DNA of 64,000 nt from Eutreptiella sp. 'Long Island Sound 2002' (taxonomy: Eukaryota; Euglenozoa; Euglenophyceae; Eutreptiales; Eutreptiaceae), in the NCBI GenBank assembly GCA_964036045.1, contig OZ038379.1, positions 75,535,992 to 75,599,991 on the forward strand. Direction: 5' to 3'. The translations under genes were made by a program, and so were the position numbers. Positions 11,611 through 21,659 of the stretch are shown here, one piece after another. Positions within the stretch are counted from its first letter, which is position 1. The number at the start of each line of letters is the position of its first letter. Under the pieces are notes generated by a model. That model was not told the origin of the DNA, did not search any database, and saw nothing but the letters and a program-made list of their open reading frames with translations.

Positions 11611-13470
11611 GCCCGCTACCCACTGGCTGTGGGTGCAGGGGGTGTGGGTGTGAAGATCCGCCACCAACCCTCCAGCGCGCGCTCTTGCGAGCTGGCTTTG
11701 CGCGTTGTGGGGGCAGCGTGAGGGCGCCGAGGGGGGGGGGCTTGTGCCTAGGTGTGGGGCGACCGGGGCAGGCGCTCTCCCACGCCCGACCGCCCGTCCT
11801 TGGGGCGTGCGGCCGGGGCCCGTTAGCCACTGGCTGTTGGTGCAGGAGGTGTGGGCGTGGGAGCCCGTCACCAACCTCACTGCGCGCCCTCTTGCGAGCT
11901 GGCTTTGCGCATTGTGGGGGCGGCGCGAGGGCGCCCGGGGGGGGGCGCCTCGAGCCTAGGTGTGGGTCGTCCAGGGTTAGGCGCCCCCACGCCCGACCGC
12001 CTGTCCTTTGCGCGTGGGGCCGGCGCCCGTTACCCACTGGCTGTGGGTGCGGGGGGGGTGGGCATGGGGACCCATCCCCAACACCACAGCGCGCGCTCTT
12101 GCGACCTGGCTGTACGCGCTGTGGGGGCAGCACGAGGGCGCCTGGGGGCGGGCGTCTCTTGCCTTGGGGTGGGGCGTCCGGGGTTGGGCACTGTCCAACG
12201 CCCAACCGCCCGTCCTTGGGGCGTGCGCCCGGGGCCCGTCACCCACCAGCCGGTGGGTGCGGGGGGTGTGGGCGTGGGTATCCGCCACCTACCCCACAAC
12301 GCGCGCTGGCTGTGCACGCTGTGGGGGTGGCACCAGGGCGCCGGGGGGGGGGCGTCTCTTGCCTGGGTGTGGGGCGTCCGGGGATGGGCGCTCTCCCACG
12401 CCCGACCGCCCGTCCTTGGGGCGTGCGGCTCGGGCCCGTTACCCACTGGCTGTGGGTGCGGGGGGGTGGGCATGGGGACCCATCCCCAAACCCCACAGCG
12501 CGCGCTCTTGCGAGCTGGCTGTCCGCGCTGTGGGGGCGGCACGAGGGCGCCCGGGGGGGGCGTCTCTTGCCTTGGGGTGGGGCGTCCGGGGTTGGGCACT
12601 GTCCCACGCCCGACCGCCCGTCCTTGGTGCGTGCGGCCGGGGCCCGTCACCCACTGGCTGTGAGTGTGGGGAGTGTGGCCGTGGGGATCCACCACCTACC
12701 CCACAACGCGCGCTGGCTCTGCACGCTGTGGGGGTGGCACGAGGGCGCCTGGAGGGGGCGTCTCTTGCCTGGATGTGGGGCGTCCGGGGATGGGCGCTCT
12801 CCCACGCCCGACCGCCCGTCCTCTGGGCGTGCGGCCGGGGCCCGTTACCCACTGGCTGTGGGTTTTCAGGGTGTGTGGGCGTGGGGACCCGCCACCTACA
12901 CCAGAGCGCGCGCTGGCTGTGCGCGCTGTGGGGGCGGCACGAGGGCGCCTGGGGGGGGGGGGCGTCTCTTGCCTGGGTGTGGGGCCTCCGGGGTTGGGCA
13001 CTCTCCCACGCCCTACAACCCGTCCTTGGGGCGTGCGACCGGGGCCCTTCACCCACTGGCTGTGGGTGCGGGGGTTGTGGGCGTGGGGATCCGCCACCTA
13101 CCCCACAGCGCGCGCTCGCTGTGCGTGCTGAGGGGGCGGCACGAGGGTGCCGAGGGATGGGGAATCTTTTGCCTGGGTGTGGGGCGTCCGGGGTTGGGCG
13201 CTCTCCCATGCCCGACCGCCCGTCCTTGGGGCGTGCGGCCGGGGCCCGTCACCCACTGGCTGAGGGTGCGGGGGGTGTGGGCGTGGAAACCCATCACCTA
13301 CCCCACAGCGCGCGCTCTTGCGAGCGGGCTGTGCGCGCTGTGGGGGCGGCTGGTGGTCGTTCAAGGCAGGCGCCTCTTGCCTCGGTGTGGGGCGTCCGGG
13401 GTTGGGCGCTCTCCCAGGCCCGACCGCCTGTTCTTGGGGCGTGCGGCCAGGGCCGGTTACGCGGTTGTGC
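11611..13470. repeat. GC-rich minisatellite, ~200-210 bp unit, about 9 units
   Basis: The phrase CGCCCGTCCTTGGGGCGTGCG and its variants recur near 11799, 12000, 12207, 12407, 12617, 12816, 13018, 13218 and 13420. Each unit also carries CCCACTGGCTGTGGGT, which can form a short hairpin, and a G-tract of variable length. All frames are largely free of stops because of the composition, which produces very long but meaningless ORFs. The part from about 12731 onwards is colinear with 50899-51610. Confidence 0.92.
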
Positions 13471-14159
13471 GGGCGTGGGGGCCCAGCTGTCCGTGGCCGC
13501 CGTTGTGTCTCGTGCGCGCTTCCCGGGTTTGCGACAGGTGGTGGCCATTGTTGCTTGGCACCTGTCCTCGTGCCGTGGCTGTGGCGGGCGGCGTGCCTTT
13601 CTGCCGTGCCTCGTGGCCCCGCGTTGGTGCCCCGTGCCTCGTCCGGTGCGGTCGCTCTCGGCGCTCCAGTAGGCTTTCCCGTCGCTGTGGTGCCTTCCCC
13701 GACTCCGGGGGCTGTCGGCCCCGGGCTTCACTGGGCGGTTGCGCAGGTCACGTGAAGGCTGGCCGAGGACCGAGGTCATTGTGCCTGCCGCTGGCCCCTG
13801 CCGAGGCAGGGGCGCTGGGCTCGCTCCGCGTCAAAGCCTTCCGGGCCCTGCGATGGCGTCGTCATTGCGGGTCCCTCCGGTATCGGTCTTGGGCTGCGTG
13901 CGCTGCGGTGGGTTGGCGTGTGTGGACCTGGTCACTGACGCGTCGGGTTTCCGGTACCGTCCAGCTTTCGACGAGGGACTCGGCTGGTGCACCGGGACTG
14001 TTTCGTGTGGACGCCGACACCTCCCCTTTCGCGTCGAAGGACGTCACGCCCGGGTCCCGCGGGTGTGTGCCTGTGCGTGCTCTTCTTGGCCGGGTCGCGC
14101 GGGCTGGCCTCCCGGGCGCGTTTTGGTGCGCCTCACCTTTCCTGTGGCCGTTTTGACCT
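13471..14159. other. GC-rich DNA between minisatellite and gypsy remnant
   Basis: About 690 bases of GC-rich, non-tandem sequence, present in both duplicons (here and at 51611-52320). Several frames are open because AT-rich stop codons are rare. I recognise no motif, and the frames do not stay open consistently between copies. It sits where the 5' end of the gypsy element would be expected, so it could be foreign DNA that replaced the 5' LTR and most of gag. Confidence 0.5.
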
Positions 14160-14280
14160 TCTGCTTTGTTCAGCCCCCTCCAGGCTTGGGTTGCCCGACA
14201 ATGGTTCGAAGTGGGGAAGGACACCACCACGTGCCGGCAAACCACCAGGGAGAGTCAGCGACCCACCGTTAAGCCTAAAC

Positions 14281-14442
14281 GAGTACATGAAGAAGTACAA
14301 GGGATGCTGGGTGTGCTATGGGATGGGTAATTCCCACCAGCACGATCACACCAAGTGTGCGGTGTATGCGGCGGACAAGAAGAAGTACTTCAAGCTGCAT
14401 CCGGAGAGGGTTCCGAAGGAGAAGAGGATCCAGAATTGGTAG
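14281..14442 (+). pseudogene. gag: Gag C-terminal zinc-knuckle remnant
   Basis: The frame reads CWVCYGMGN, then a His-rich stretch, then TKC. This is a C-x2-C...H...C arrangement resembling, but longer than, the canonical C-x2-C-x4-H-x4-C knuckle. A Lys-rich tail (PKEKRIQNW) follows and then a stop. In Ty3/gypsy Gag such knuckles bind the element's RNA. The copy at 52442-52603 differs by only a few residues. The open frame extends upstream into GC-rich DNA, but that part does not look like Gag, so the capsid region is missing. Confidence 0.6.
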
Positions 14443-14701
14443 GATCGCCAAAATCAACAAGATGGTGGAGGTCAAGGTAAAGATGGACATCTACGCCAAA
14501 TTTGGGACGTTGCGGAGACTCTCTTGCAAGCGGGGTGACAATTCCAAGAATTGCAAGAGCAATTGTTGCAACATGGTGATCCGGGGCCCTTGAGCGTAGC
14601 TCAGCCGGGCGGGGCTTGCGCAAGAACACGCTTAGAGAGGCCCGCACAGAAGTGGGTGCACGACCCCGAAGAAAATCCGGGAAATTGAGAAGGCATCTCC
14701 A

Positions 14702-15424
14702 ATGCCGCAGAAAGCCTCGGAAGGGCCAAAATCATTTGAACACCCCAGGACTTGGTCAACTCTTAGAGACGACGTGCAACTGGGAAATGTGAAGAACATA
14801 GGGGTTGATTCGGATGAGATGCGGATTTTTGTGGATGGGCATGACCAACCCAAAATCCACGAGACACGAGACCACACTTTGGAAGTCCTTATGCACCCGT
14901 CTGTACTAGAGTTGCATGCTGTGAGAGTCGTCTGGACAACACATGGCGACGAGCAGCAATTGCACTTGAAGGTGCAGGTAATGTGCGGACGGAGACAAGT
15001 GGTCGCAGATGTCTTGATGGATACTGGGGCCCAGGTAAGCCTGGTACGGAAGGGAATGTTTCCAGACACATGTCTTAAGAACAGTGACCGATGAGTGAAC
15101 CTGAAGGTTGCAAATGGTGAGATCATGGGCGGAGGATCCCATGAAGCAGAGCTTGGCTTGGAATTTCGGGAGCATGATCGATTAGACCATCCGGACCAAG
15201 CGAAACGCTTGATGCTCCAAGGAAAATTCTATGAAGCCGACCTTCCCGATTGGGACATCATAATGGGCTATGATTTCATGGTCAGCAATTCAGCCGGGGT
15301 ATTGCCACATCGAGCCACACTCATTCGCGAGGCCAACGAGAGGCTTTCATGGCTGTCGACCCATTATGCCCCTGGTGGATTCCAATGGACCGCAGACGAG
15401 GAGGAAAAATTGTTCGTGCGGTGA
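14702..15424 (+). pseudogene. Gypsy aspartic protease region
   Basis: The catalytic motif DTGAQVSLV occurs near 15019-15045, preceded by VLM as is usual for retropepsins. A hydrophobic segment with GYDFM follows near 15268. Retropepsins process the Gag-Pol polyprotein as homodimers. An in-frame TGA at 15092-15094 interrupts the domain just after the active site. The other copy has TCA there, so the stop is specific to this copy. Reading continues in the same frame to TGA at 15422-15424. The upstream start is arbitrary. Confidence 0.8.
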
Positions 15425-15435
15425 AAGCAGCGGGA

Positions 15436-16530
15436 ATCAAGTCCAAAGGGAGTGATGGATAGCACCTTCAGGAGTACGGTTTATCCCGCGAGGCTTACCA
15501 ACGAATGATGGAAGCTCTCGGCATGGAAGTACCATTGAGGGCTGTCTTCGCATCAAAAGAAGCACCCACGTTGCAGAGTTGCGTGAGGTTTTGGCAGAAG
15601 GGTGATTGGGCGTCGGACAAACACTGGGGCGCACAAAGATTGGGCCATCTGTATGTAAGCCAAGCCCAACGGGATTCGGAACGGATCGTGAACAAAGTTA
15701 TCGCCGATAGAGCCAAAGGAGTCTTGGTGCTAACCAGATTCGGCTCAGGGGACGCCCATGGCGAAGTTCCGAATTCGGAGATCGATTCCATCGCCTTGAA
15801 CGAATTTGTGTTTGCCCTGCATGAGGAGATATTCATGGATGCCATGGGCAGTCCTTTGCCGTCACCGGGACAGGCATGGTCAACCCGGGCGTATTATGTG
15901 GACGGCGCCGAAAGCCACCCCACTGGACATGGGGCCTTAATCTGGAGGATACAGGCCGGGCCCGTGAGCGTAATGTTTGAGTAGAGCAACGACCCCAAAG
16001 TGGAAGTCAACACCCTGTCGTTCGATGAGATTCATCGGGCTGTCCACTACATGAAGGATGCAATGCATGACCGTGTGACAGCCAAGCAGGCAAGAGCCCG
16101 GGTCAAATCTGGTCATTGGTGGGACGATCAAAATTTGATCACGGGGAAATTCACCAAGAACGAGTTCGTGGCGAGGGTGATGGACCACATGGCCCATCAA
16201 GATGAGACTGTGGGTTCCAACCCACGCACCTGGAATTTCCCACACTCGGGTATTAGATCGAAGCCCGACACCCCATTCAATATCCAAGAATTCAGAAAGC
16301 TTTCGGCGGGGGTGCACACCCACGATGGTGAAGAGGGCATGACCGATGAAGAGATGTCGGACGCCGATCCAGAGGAAAGCTATACGGCCATTCGGTCAGT
16401 GGTGAAGGTGCCAACAGCTGCAGCCCAAGAAGCGAGGGAGAATCAAAAAGTGGATGAGCTGCGGAAAAGAGTGGTGAAGGATTATACACGCTTGTTCAGT
16501 GGTGTGGCCAACAAAAATCCACCGGATCCA
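15436..16530 (+). pseudogene. Gypsy pol linker between protease and RT
   Basis: The frame is open from about 15505 to a TAG at 15982-15984, and from 16000 on. The second copy has GAG where this copy has TAG, so the two parts were one reading frame. The protein is acidic near its end (EEGMTDEEMSDADPEE) and finishes with DELRKRVVKDYTRLFSG. That resembles the segment just upstream of gypsy RT domains, where the polyprotein says in effect '...F-S-G-V...P-P'. The RT that should follow is replaced by an inverted piece at 16531. Confidence 0.7.
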
Positions 16531-16769
16531 TTGCCAATCTTGGCTCCCATCGGCACCACTTTGCATTGCATGGGGCCGAGCGGCGTACTCATCGCCGTGC
16601 ACGCCCTGGATTCCTCATGCAGCGGCATCTGGTGATAACCATGCTTGACGTGTAACACCCCGAAGATGCGCTTTGGAGCCCATTTTTGTAGGATAGTGTC
16701 CATGGAGGGAAGAGACTACAAATCATGCTCTGTCTGGTCATTCAACCCTCGATAATCCCCCGCGTTGAG
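16531..16769 (-). pseudogene. Inverted Ty3/gypsy RT fragment
   Basis: Reading the minus strand from 16769 down to 16531 gives, in one frame, DYRGLNDQTEHDL, a stop (TAG), PSMDTILQKW, then VKHGYHQMPLHEESR, TAMSTPLGPMQ and VVPMGAK. These are the fingers and palm segments of a Ty3/gypsy RT up to the region before the Y/F-x-D-D motif. The piece is only about 80 codons. It lies on the strand opposite to the surrounding gag, protease and integrase. The same inverted piece is at 54674-54913, so the inversion happened before the duplication. Confidence 0.85.
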
Positions 16770-17095
16770 GGCAGTCGGTGTGGCTGGGGGCCAGCTGGTC
16801 TACACTCAGGGCCAGAGTGTCATTGGGGCGGGTCGCCGGGTCGTCGTGGAACCGGACCTCGGCCCTGGTGACCGTGCTCGCCCAGGAGTGGAGCGCCGTC
16901 AGGTGCTCCTCAAGCCACGCTGGGCCTCCGTGTTGATGTACCAGCAGGTGCCCCGTGTCCTCGGGTTGGTCCTCCAGCGCTTGCACCGCCATGTGAAGGT
17001 CGTGTGGCACGAGTCTGGGCTGGCCCGCTCCCACCTGCACTATCACCCATTCGGCCCATAGTTGTGCTTGCTCCGCCGCTAGCCCAAGTATCGGG
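16770..17095 (-). pseudogene. LINE-family block inserted beside inverted RT
   Basis: The minus strand is open and GC-rich, unlike the neighbouring gypsy DNA. It reads AAEQAQLWAEWVIVQVG, PHDLHMAVQALEDQPED and PAWLEEHLTALHSWAS. The end resembles the W-H-G-L-H-A-L-F-x-F-H-S-W block of the LINE fragment at 10.7 kb, with similar spacing to an upstream P-x-D...L-x-x-x-P block. I infer a fragment of the LINE accessory ORF carried in with the inversion. The similarity is short. Copy 2 is at 54914-55240. Confidence 0.5.
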
Positions 17096-18577
17096 ATGCG
17101 GTTAGTGCGCCATCCGACAGCAATTGGCCGGAGAAATCGACGGAAGACGGGGACAAGCTATTTCTCAAGGACAAGTTTTTGGTTTTTCAAAAACCGGGTG
17201 GAGGACTTGATCGACCATTGGCACAACGCTCAATTGATGCATGCGGGACGGGATAATTTGCAGAAGGATTTGGAGTCGAGGTTTTTGTTCCCTGCGGGCT
17301 ACTATGCAGTGCTGAATCGGTATTGCAGGGCGTGTGCCGTGTGCAGGGCCACCAAACATCCCAACCCGTCAACTGCTGGAAGCCCCGTGTGCACGGCCAT
17401 TCCACAGAGTCCCATGAGGTCCACTTCAATGGATGTCTTTGCGATGCCGGAAGTCACTGTGGAAGGCGAGGCCTTTGATTGTGTTATTCTGGCAGTTGAC
17501 CGCCACAGCGGATACATCGTGGCGGTTCCGGGCAAAAAATCTAAGAAGAAAGACAAGAGGGAAAAGCACGGAGTGGGGCTACAAGCTAAGACCTTGACGC
17601 AAGCAATGATCCGGCTTTGGTTGACGGTGTTTGATGTCCGGGCCGTGATATGCAGCGACAGTGGTACACAGTGCGTTGGCGCATGGTTTCGCAGGATGTG
17701 CAAGTACATGGGCGTGAGGCAGGCCAAGACTGTGGCATATCACAGCGGCTCGAACGGAAGAGCGGAGGTGGGGGGCAGGCAATTGTTTGAAAATTTCGGG
17801 CAATGGCATATTAAGGAGCCTGGCAGAGATTGGTATCATTCCCTTTGGAGGGTTCTGCAGGCATATCACAATTTGCCCGGACCATCTGGTTTGTCCCCCC
17901 TTCGTATTCTGTTCCTGCGGGATCGAGTTTCACGTACTCTCCCGTGGATGAACCATGGTAACGTGGCAAAGGAGGCCACCGCCATGATGTCGAAAGCCGA
18001 CGACGCGGCCGAGAAAGTGTGTGATGCCATGGTGGCGCAACATAGGAAGCGGGCAGAGTACTTCCGTTCCGGGGACGTTCACAAGTATCGGCTTAAGGAC
18101 ACCGTGTGGGTGGAGCGGCACCACAAGGACAGCTTGTCCTGGCAGCAGCAGCAGTCATGGTATCTACCGGGTGTCATATTGTGAAAGACGGGGCAGGATG
18201 TCTATGTGATCCAAGTGGGGAACACTAAGACGGTGGAGCGGGATCATACTCAATTGCTCCCGCGAGAGCCGGATCCCCATGGTCGTGCCATTACCTTCGA
18301 GTTCACCGCGGACGCCTTCGACTCCGACGACGACGGAGAGGAGGACGTTTACACCGCCGAGGGCATCCTCTCGGACAAGCCTGATCCCAGCATACCGGGG
18401 GGACGGCTATACAAGGTCCGATGGAAGGGTTTTGCTGCATCAAGGGACTCGTGGGAACCTCCGAGCAGCTTTGTGTCGCGTTACACCTCTGTATGGCTAG
18501 ACTACCTCAAGGCCAAGAACATCAAGTTGGATCTCAAGGACGTGCTGGTTCACTTGGTCAGGAGCGACCGAGATTGA
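17096..18577 (+). pseudogene. Gypsy integrase with C-terminal chromodomain
   Basis: A 362-residue frame runs to a TGA at 18182-18184 and continues in the same frame to 18577. A zinc-binding H-H-C-C region (MHAGR...CRACAVC) lies at residues 40-85. The D,D-35-E catalytic core has D113 (SMDVF), D188 (CSDSG) and E224 (GRAEVGG), with exactly 35 residues between D188 and E224. After the stop a chromodomain follows: YKVRWKGF, then DSWEP, near 18409-18465. Integrase inserts the cDNA; chromodomains of this kind guide it to marked chromatin. The second copy has CGA in place of the TGA, so the break is a recent point change. Confidence 0.9.
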
Positions 18578-20040
18578 GGCCGTCACTCTTTATGCATGTT
18601 TATTTTTTGCATTTCAATTTGTTTGCCGTTGAGATGAACATACCGTGGCTCAGCACCGCCCGGGTATCCCCAACCCTGATTCTCTTGACATGAGAAGAGC
18701 ATATGGAACCAAGATCAGTCTTGGATTGTGTTCATTTTTTTGTGTGTGCACAATCGGTCGCCGCTTGCTGAGGAGATTGCGACGGAACCATGGTTGTCAA
18801 GGCCCCTTCATATTTTCTTTTTTTTCGGCTGAACGTTTGGCAAGTGCATCGGGGGAAGCAACACACCCGCTACATGGGATCCTTCGTAGACTTATGTTGG
18901 AATTGCAGGGTCTGCGGGAGATATGAAGTTGATGTTTCTTTGCTTTGCTCTACTCACCCATGCTGTTTTGTTGCTTTGTTCTTGCCTCTCTTGGGAGTCA
19001 TTGGACCTATTTGGAGGTTGTGGGCCGCAATGGGTACCACCGGTTGTGCTAAATCCCTCCTCAACTACCATTCCTATATTTAGCATACCACGCTCTATTT
19101 TTAGAACACTCATTCTATTTTTATAACCAAAATTTCTTTTTTTAGAACTCCACCATACCGGCTGCGTTTTGCGTTTCGTTGGAATGTGCAGCCACCCAAT
19201 AGGTGTTGCTGTCGCATTGATGAGGTCAGCTTTCCTCCAGGGTCCCTCAGTTTGGAGATTTCAATCTTTGGCCTGTGCTATTTTTAGTATCAAATGTTAC
19301 TATTTTTAGCACAAAACGTTTTTCTCAAATCTCGGCATTCTGGCCACCTTGAGACCCTCCGACTGGATCCACGACCATTTTTTTGACGTGCTCGAGGCGA
19401 TCGCAGCGTCTATCTGGAGCCATCCCACGCCTGGGGTCCAGTCCCCAACTTTGACCCCCGGAAAAAAAATTTCGGAACATTTGTTATCCGAAAAAATACT
19501 TTTTCTCTTATTCTGCATTTTTTGTGTGTACCCTGTGTACCTTTATCATGCAATGTCATCTCCCCCCCCCCAGGGTGTCACTGTCTGCTGGGAGTGCTCC
19601 AATGCTCTCATGTCTCATGTTGGGGAAGCGGGTCGTGCAACGGGTTCATGACTTGCATGGCAAGCATCATAGCTCTGTTTGTGGTCTTTTTACGTAGACT
19701 GTTCTACGACGTTGCTTTTGTTGGACATTGTCTATCTTTGATCCGCGGAGCTTTTCTTTTAGGTTCAGTGGTGATTAGTGGGACGCAGGTGCAAGACAGG
19801 AATCCTCCCGTCCTCTCCATGTCCTTCCGAGCAGCCCACAATGCTCTGGGAAGGGGGGTGAAACCGCTTCAGATCCCATTTGCAACTCTGTCCCATATTT
19901 CTAGTATCTCAGCGATCTCACTTATTTCGGGTACAAGTTCAGCAGCATTCCGAATTTCAATGATTTCGGCGATTTAGGGTATAATTTCTGGAGAATTCCA
20001 AGTTTATACCATCTTTAATCCACAGAATGGAGGATTTGAC
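18578..20040. other. Gypsy 3' untranslated region / possible LTR remnant
   Basis: AT-richer DNA follows the chromodomain stop. It has repeated CTATTTTTAG phrases near 19076-19145 and 19270-19305, and a C-tract at 19561-19570. The equivalent region at 56721-58180 is colinear. This is where a 3' LTR would lie, but with no 5' LTR in either copy I cannot define its edges. I see no coding sequence. Confidence 0.5.
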
Positions 20041-20393
20041 ACTCTTGGTTCGGACCAGGCCTACTGTGTGTGCGCGCGCCCTTTTTGTGTTCCTGTTGGC
20101 GTGCGCGTGATCTGTGTTCTGCAATGCGGGCCGATCGTGTGAAAAGTCTTTTTAACGGGTGCTAATAATGTTAGTTCTATCCTGTTGCTGAAATGGAAGC
20201 CAATCAGAAACTAGGCCAACTTCAGTGCATGATAGAAGGCCCAGAACTGCAACCTTGCTAAACCCTGGTGTGGTGCTTCCGGCCACAACACCGGCTGTCG
20301 CCCTTGAGGGGACTGGTGCACGTTAATGGGCGCATCTGCTTCGGCAGTGCCACACCTACGTGAATGAGGGATCACAAGTCCCTTGAAGCTGGA
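20041..20393. other. Unassigned DNA next to the LINE tail
   Basis: About 350 bases shared with the second duplicon (58180-58534). Alternating GTGTGCGCGCGCCC occurs near 20066-20080. No coding, tRNA-like or known repeat structure was recognised. It ends where the (GGTA)n tract begins. Confidence 0.45.
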
Positions 20394-21387
20394 GGTAGGT
20401 AGGTAGGTTATGTCGGGACTGGGATTGCCCCCAAGGGAGGTCTTACCTTGGGGCTTTGGCTCACCCACCCACGGCCCTAGTTCACGTTCCCCCACAAAGC
20501 GGCTCCCCCATGTGGGAGAAGGGCTCGGTCGCCGCGAGCAGTACCCTCCATCGGGTTCTGCCCGGAGAGGTAAGCCATGTTCGCCCGAGGTCTCACATCC
20601 CTCTCCTTTGGGCAGACGATACGTGGGGGTGCGTCCCATTGCATCTCCTCATCAACCTCCAGATTCTGGGCGCCAGGGGCCAGGGGCAGGGCCAGAGGCC
20701 TTGTCCTGCAGGCGCCCCCAACTGTGTTGGTTTTCAGTAGGCAAGTGCTACGGGACACGCTTGCCCTGACGCGTCCTCACGCCTCCTGACTCGGTCGAGC
20801 TTGCGCTCTCCCGAGGGGGCCGGCGGTTGGTGGCAGGTTGCTGGCGCTGGTTGGTCGGTTGTATAGTGGTAGGGGTGTGGCGTGTTGTTGCGTGCGTGGG
20901 TGTGGTCGTCAGCGGGCGTGGTGCACCATGGTGTCGCCCGTCCTGAGGACGCAGTCCCCGTTTTGACTCTTGCATGTCCGGCCAGTTCGCTTATGGCCGG
21001 TCTGCATGTGGTCTGTTTGCAGTCGGGGTGTTGGTTCTATAGCAGCATGGTTGGTGTCTGGCGGCGCCAGCCGCCGCATGGTCAGCTGGCTTGCCGTTGG
21101 GCCTGTCGTGCCGCTGCCGGCGTCGGCACGGTCGTTTTTGGTGGGTTGTGGTGCCGGTAGTTATGTTATGTGTGGCTCGTTGCGGTGCAGTTGGCTGATG
21201 GTTATGTGTTCGCCGCCCGGCGGTGGGCGTGCTTATCGAGGGGCCTGCCACGTTGCAGCCGGTGGTTGCCCCTGCAGCCGCGTTTGCGGGCCGGGGATGT
21301 GGTGGCGGCTGTACCGTCATACTCAGCGGTCCATGTATGTCACCGGGGCGCCGCCGGTCGTTGTCGAGCCCGCCAAGGTAGCCTTTC
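20394..21387 (-). mobile_element. Minus-strand LINE 3' end with (TACC)n tail, copy 1
   Basis: Read on the minus strand, this GC-rich segment ends in GGTAAGACCTCCC, ATCCCAGTCCCGACATAACC and a (TACC)n tail at about 20410-20394. The arrangement parallels the 3' end of the large LINE near 46290-46362: a GTTAGACCTTC segment, a short stretch with CCCGA, then (TACC)n. The sequences are otherwise different. I infer a 5'-truncated insertion of a related LINE family. It is also present at 58535-59517, so it predates the duplication. Its open frames show no recognisable domain. Confidence 0.6.
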
Positions 21388-21659
21388 ATTATTTTTTCTG
21401 ATTGATATATTGTTTTTAAGATTATGCGGATGTTACGGCACCATCGCGGCGCCGGTCCGCGGTGGTCAATTTTGGCCAAGTAGGCCATGTTCATGATTTT
21501 TTATAAAATGGTAGGTAGCTCAGTTCCTGAAGTTGACCACACCAAATCAAAGCCCAACAGTGGGGCTTTAAATACAAATGTGTTTTGGTTTCAAAACGCG
21601 TCGGTGCACCGGCACCACGCGTTGGGGGAGGTCACGTGAATTTCATGTATTATATTGGA

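Larger units (their letters stand above)
14160..20040 (+). mobile_element. Ty3/gypsy chromodomain retrotransposon, copy 1 (degenerate)
   Basis: In order: a gag-type zinc knuckle (14281-14442), an aspartic protease (14702-15424), a pol linker (15436-16530), a short inverted RT piece (16531-16769), a LINE-like insert (16770-17095), an integrase with chromodomain (17096-18577) and a noncoding 3' region. This order and the C-terminal chromodomain place it with chromoviruses. Most of gag, most of RT and all recognisable gypsy RNase H are missing. I found no LTR pair, so the ends are approximate. It cannot be autonomous. Confidence 0.85.

Noticed and set aside
10590-14156. A 1188-codon plus-strand ORF
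   Set aside because: It crosses the LINE fragment in the wrong frame and runs through the GC-rich minisatellite and duplicon DNA. Stops are absent because of composition, and the peptide is repetitive without a domain.
14590-14640. tRNA-like sequence (GAGCGTAGCTCAGCCGGGCGGGGC)
   Set aside because: It resembles a D-arm locally, but no anticodon arm, T-arm or acceptor stem could be paired around it, and it lies inside the gypsy element.
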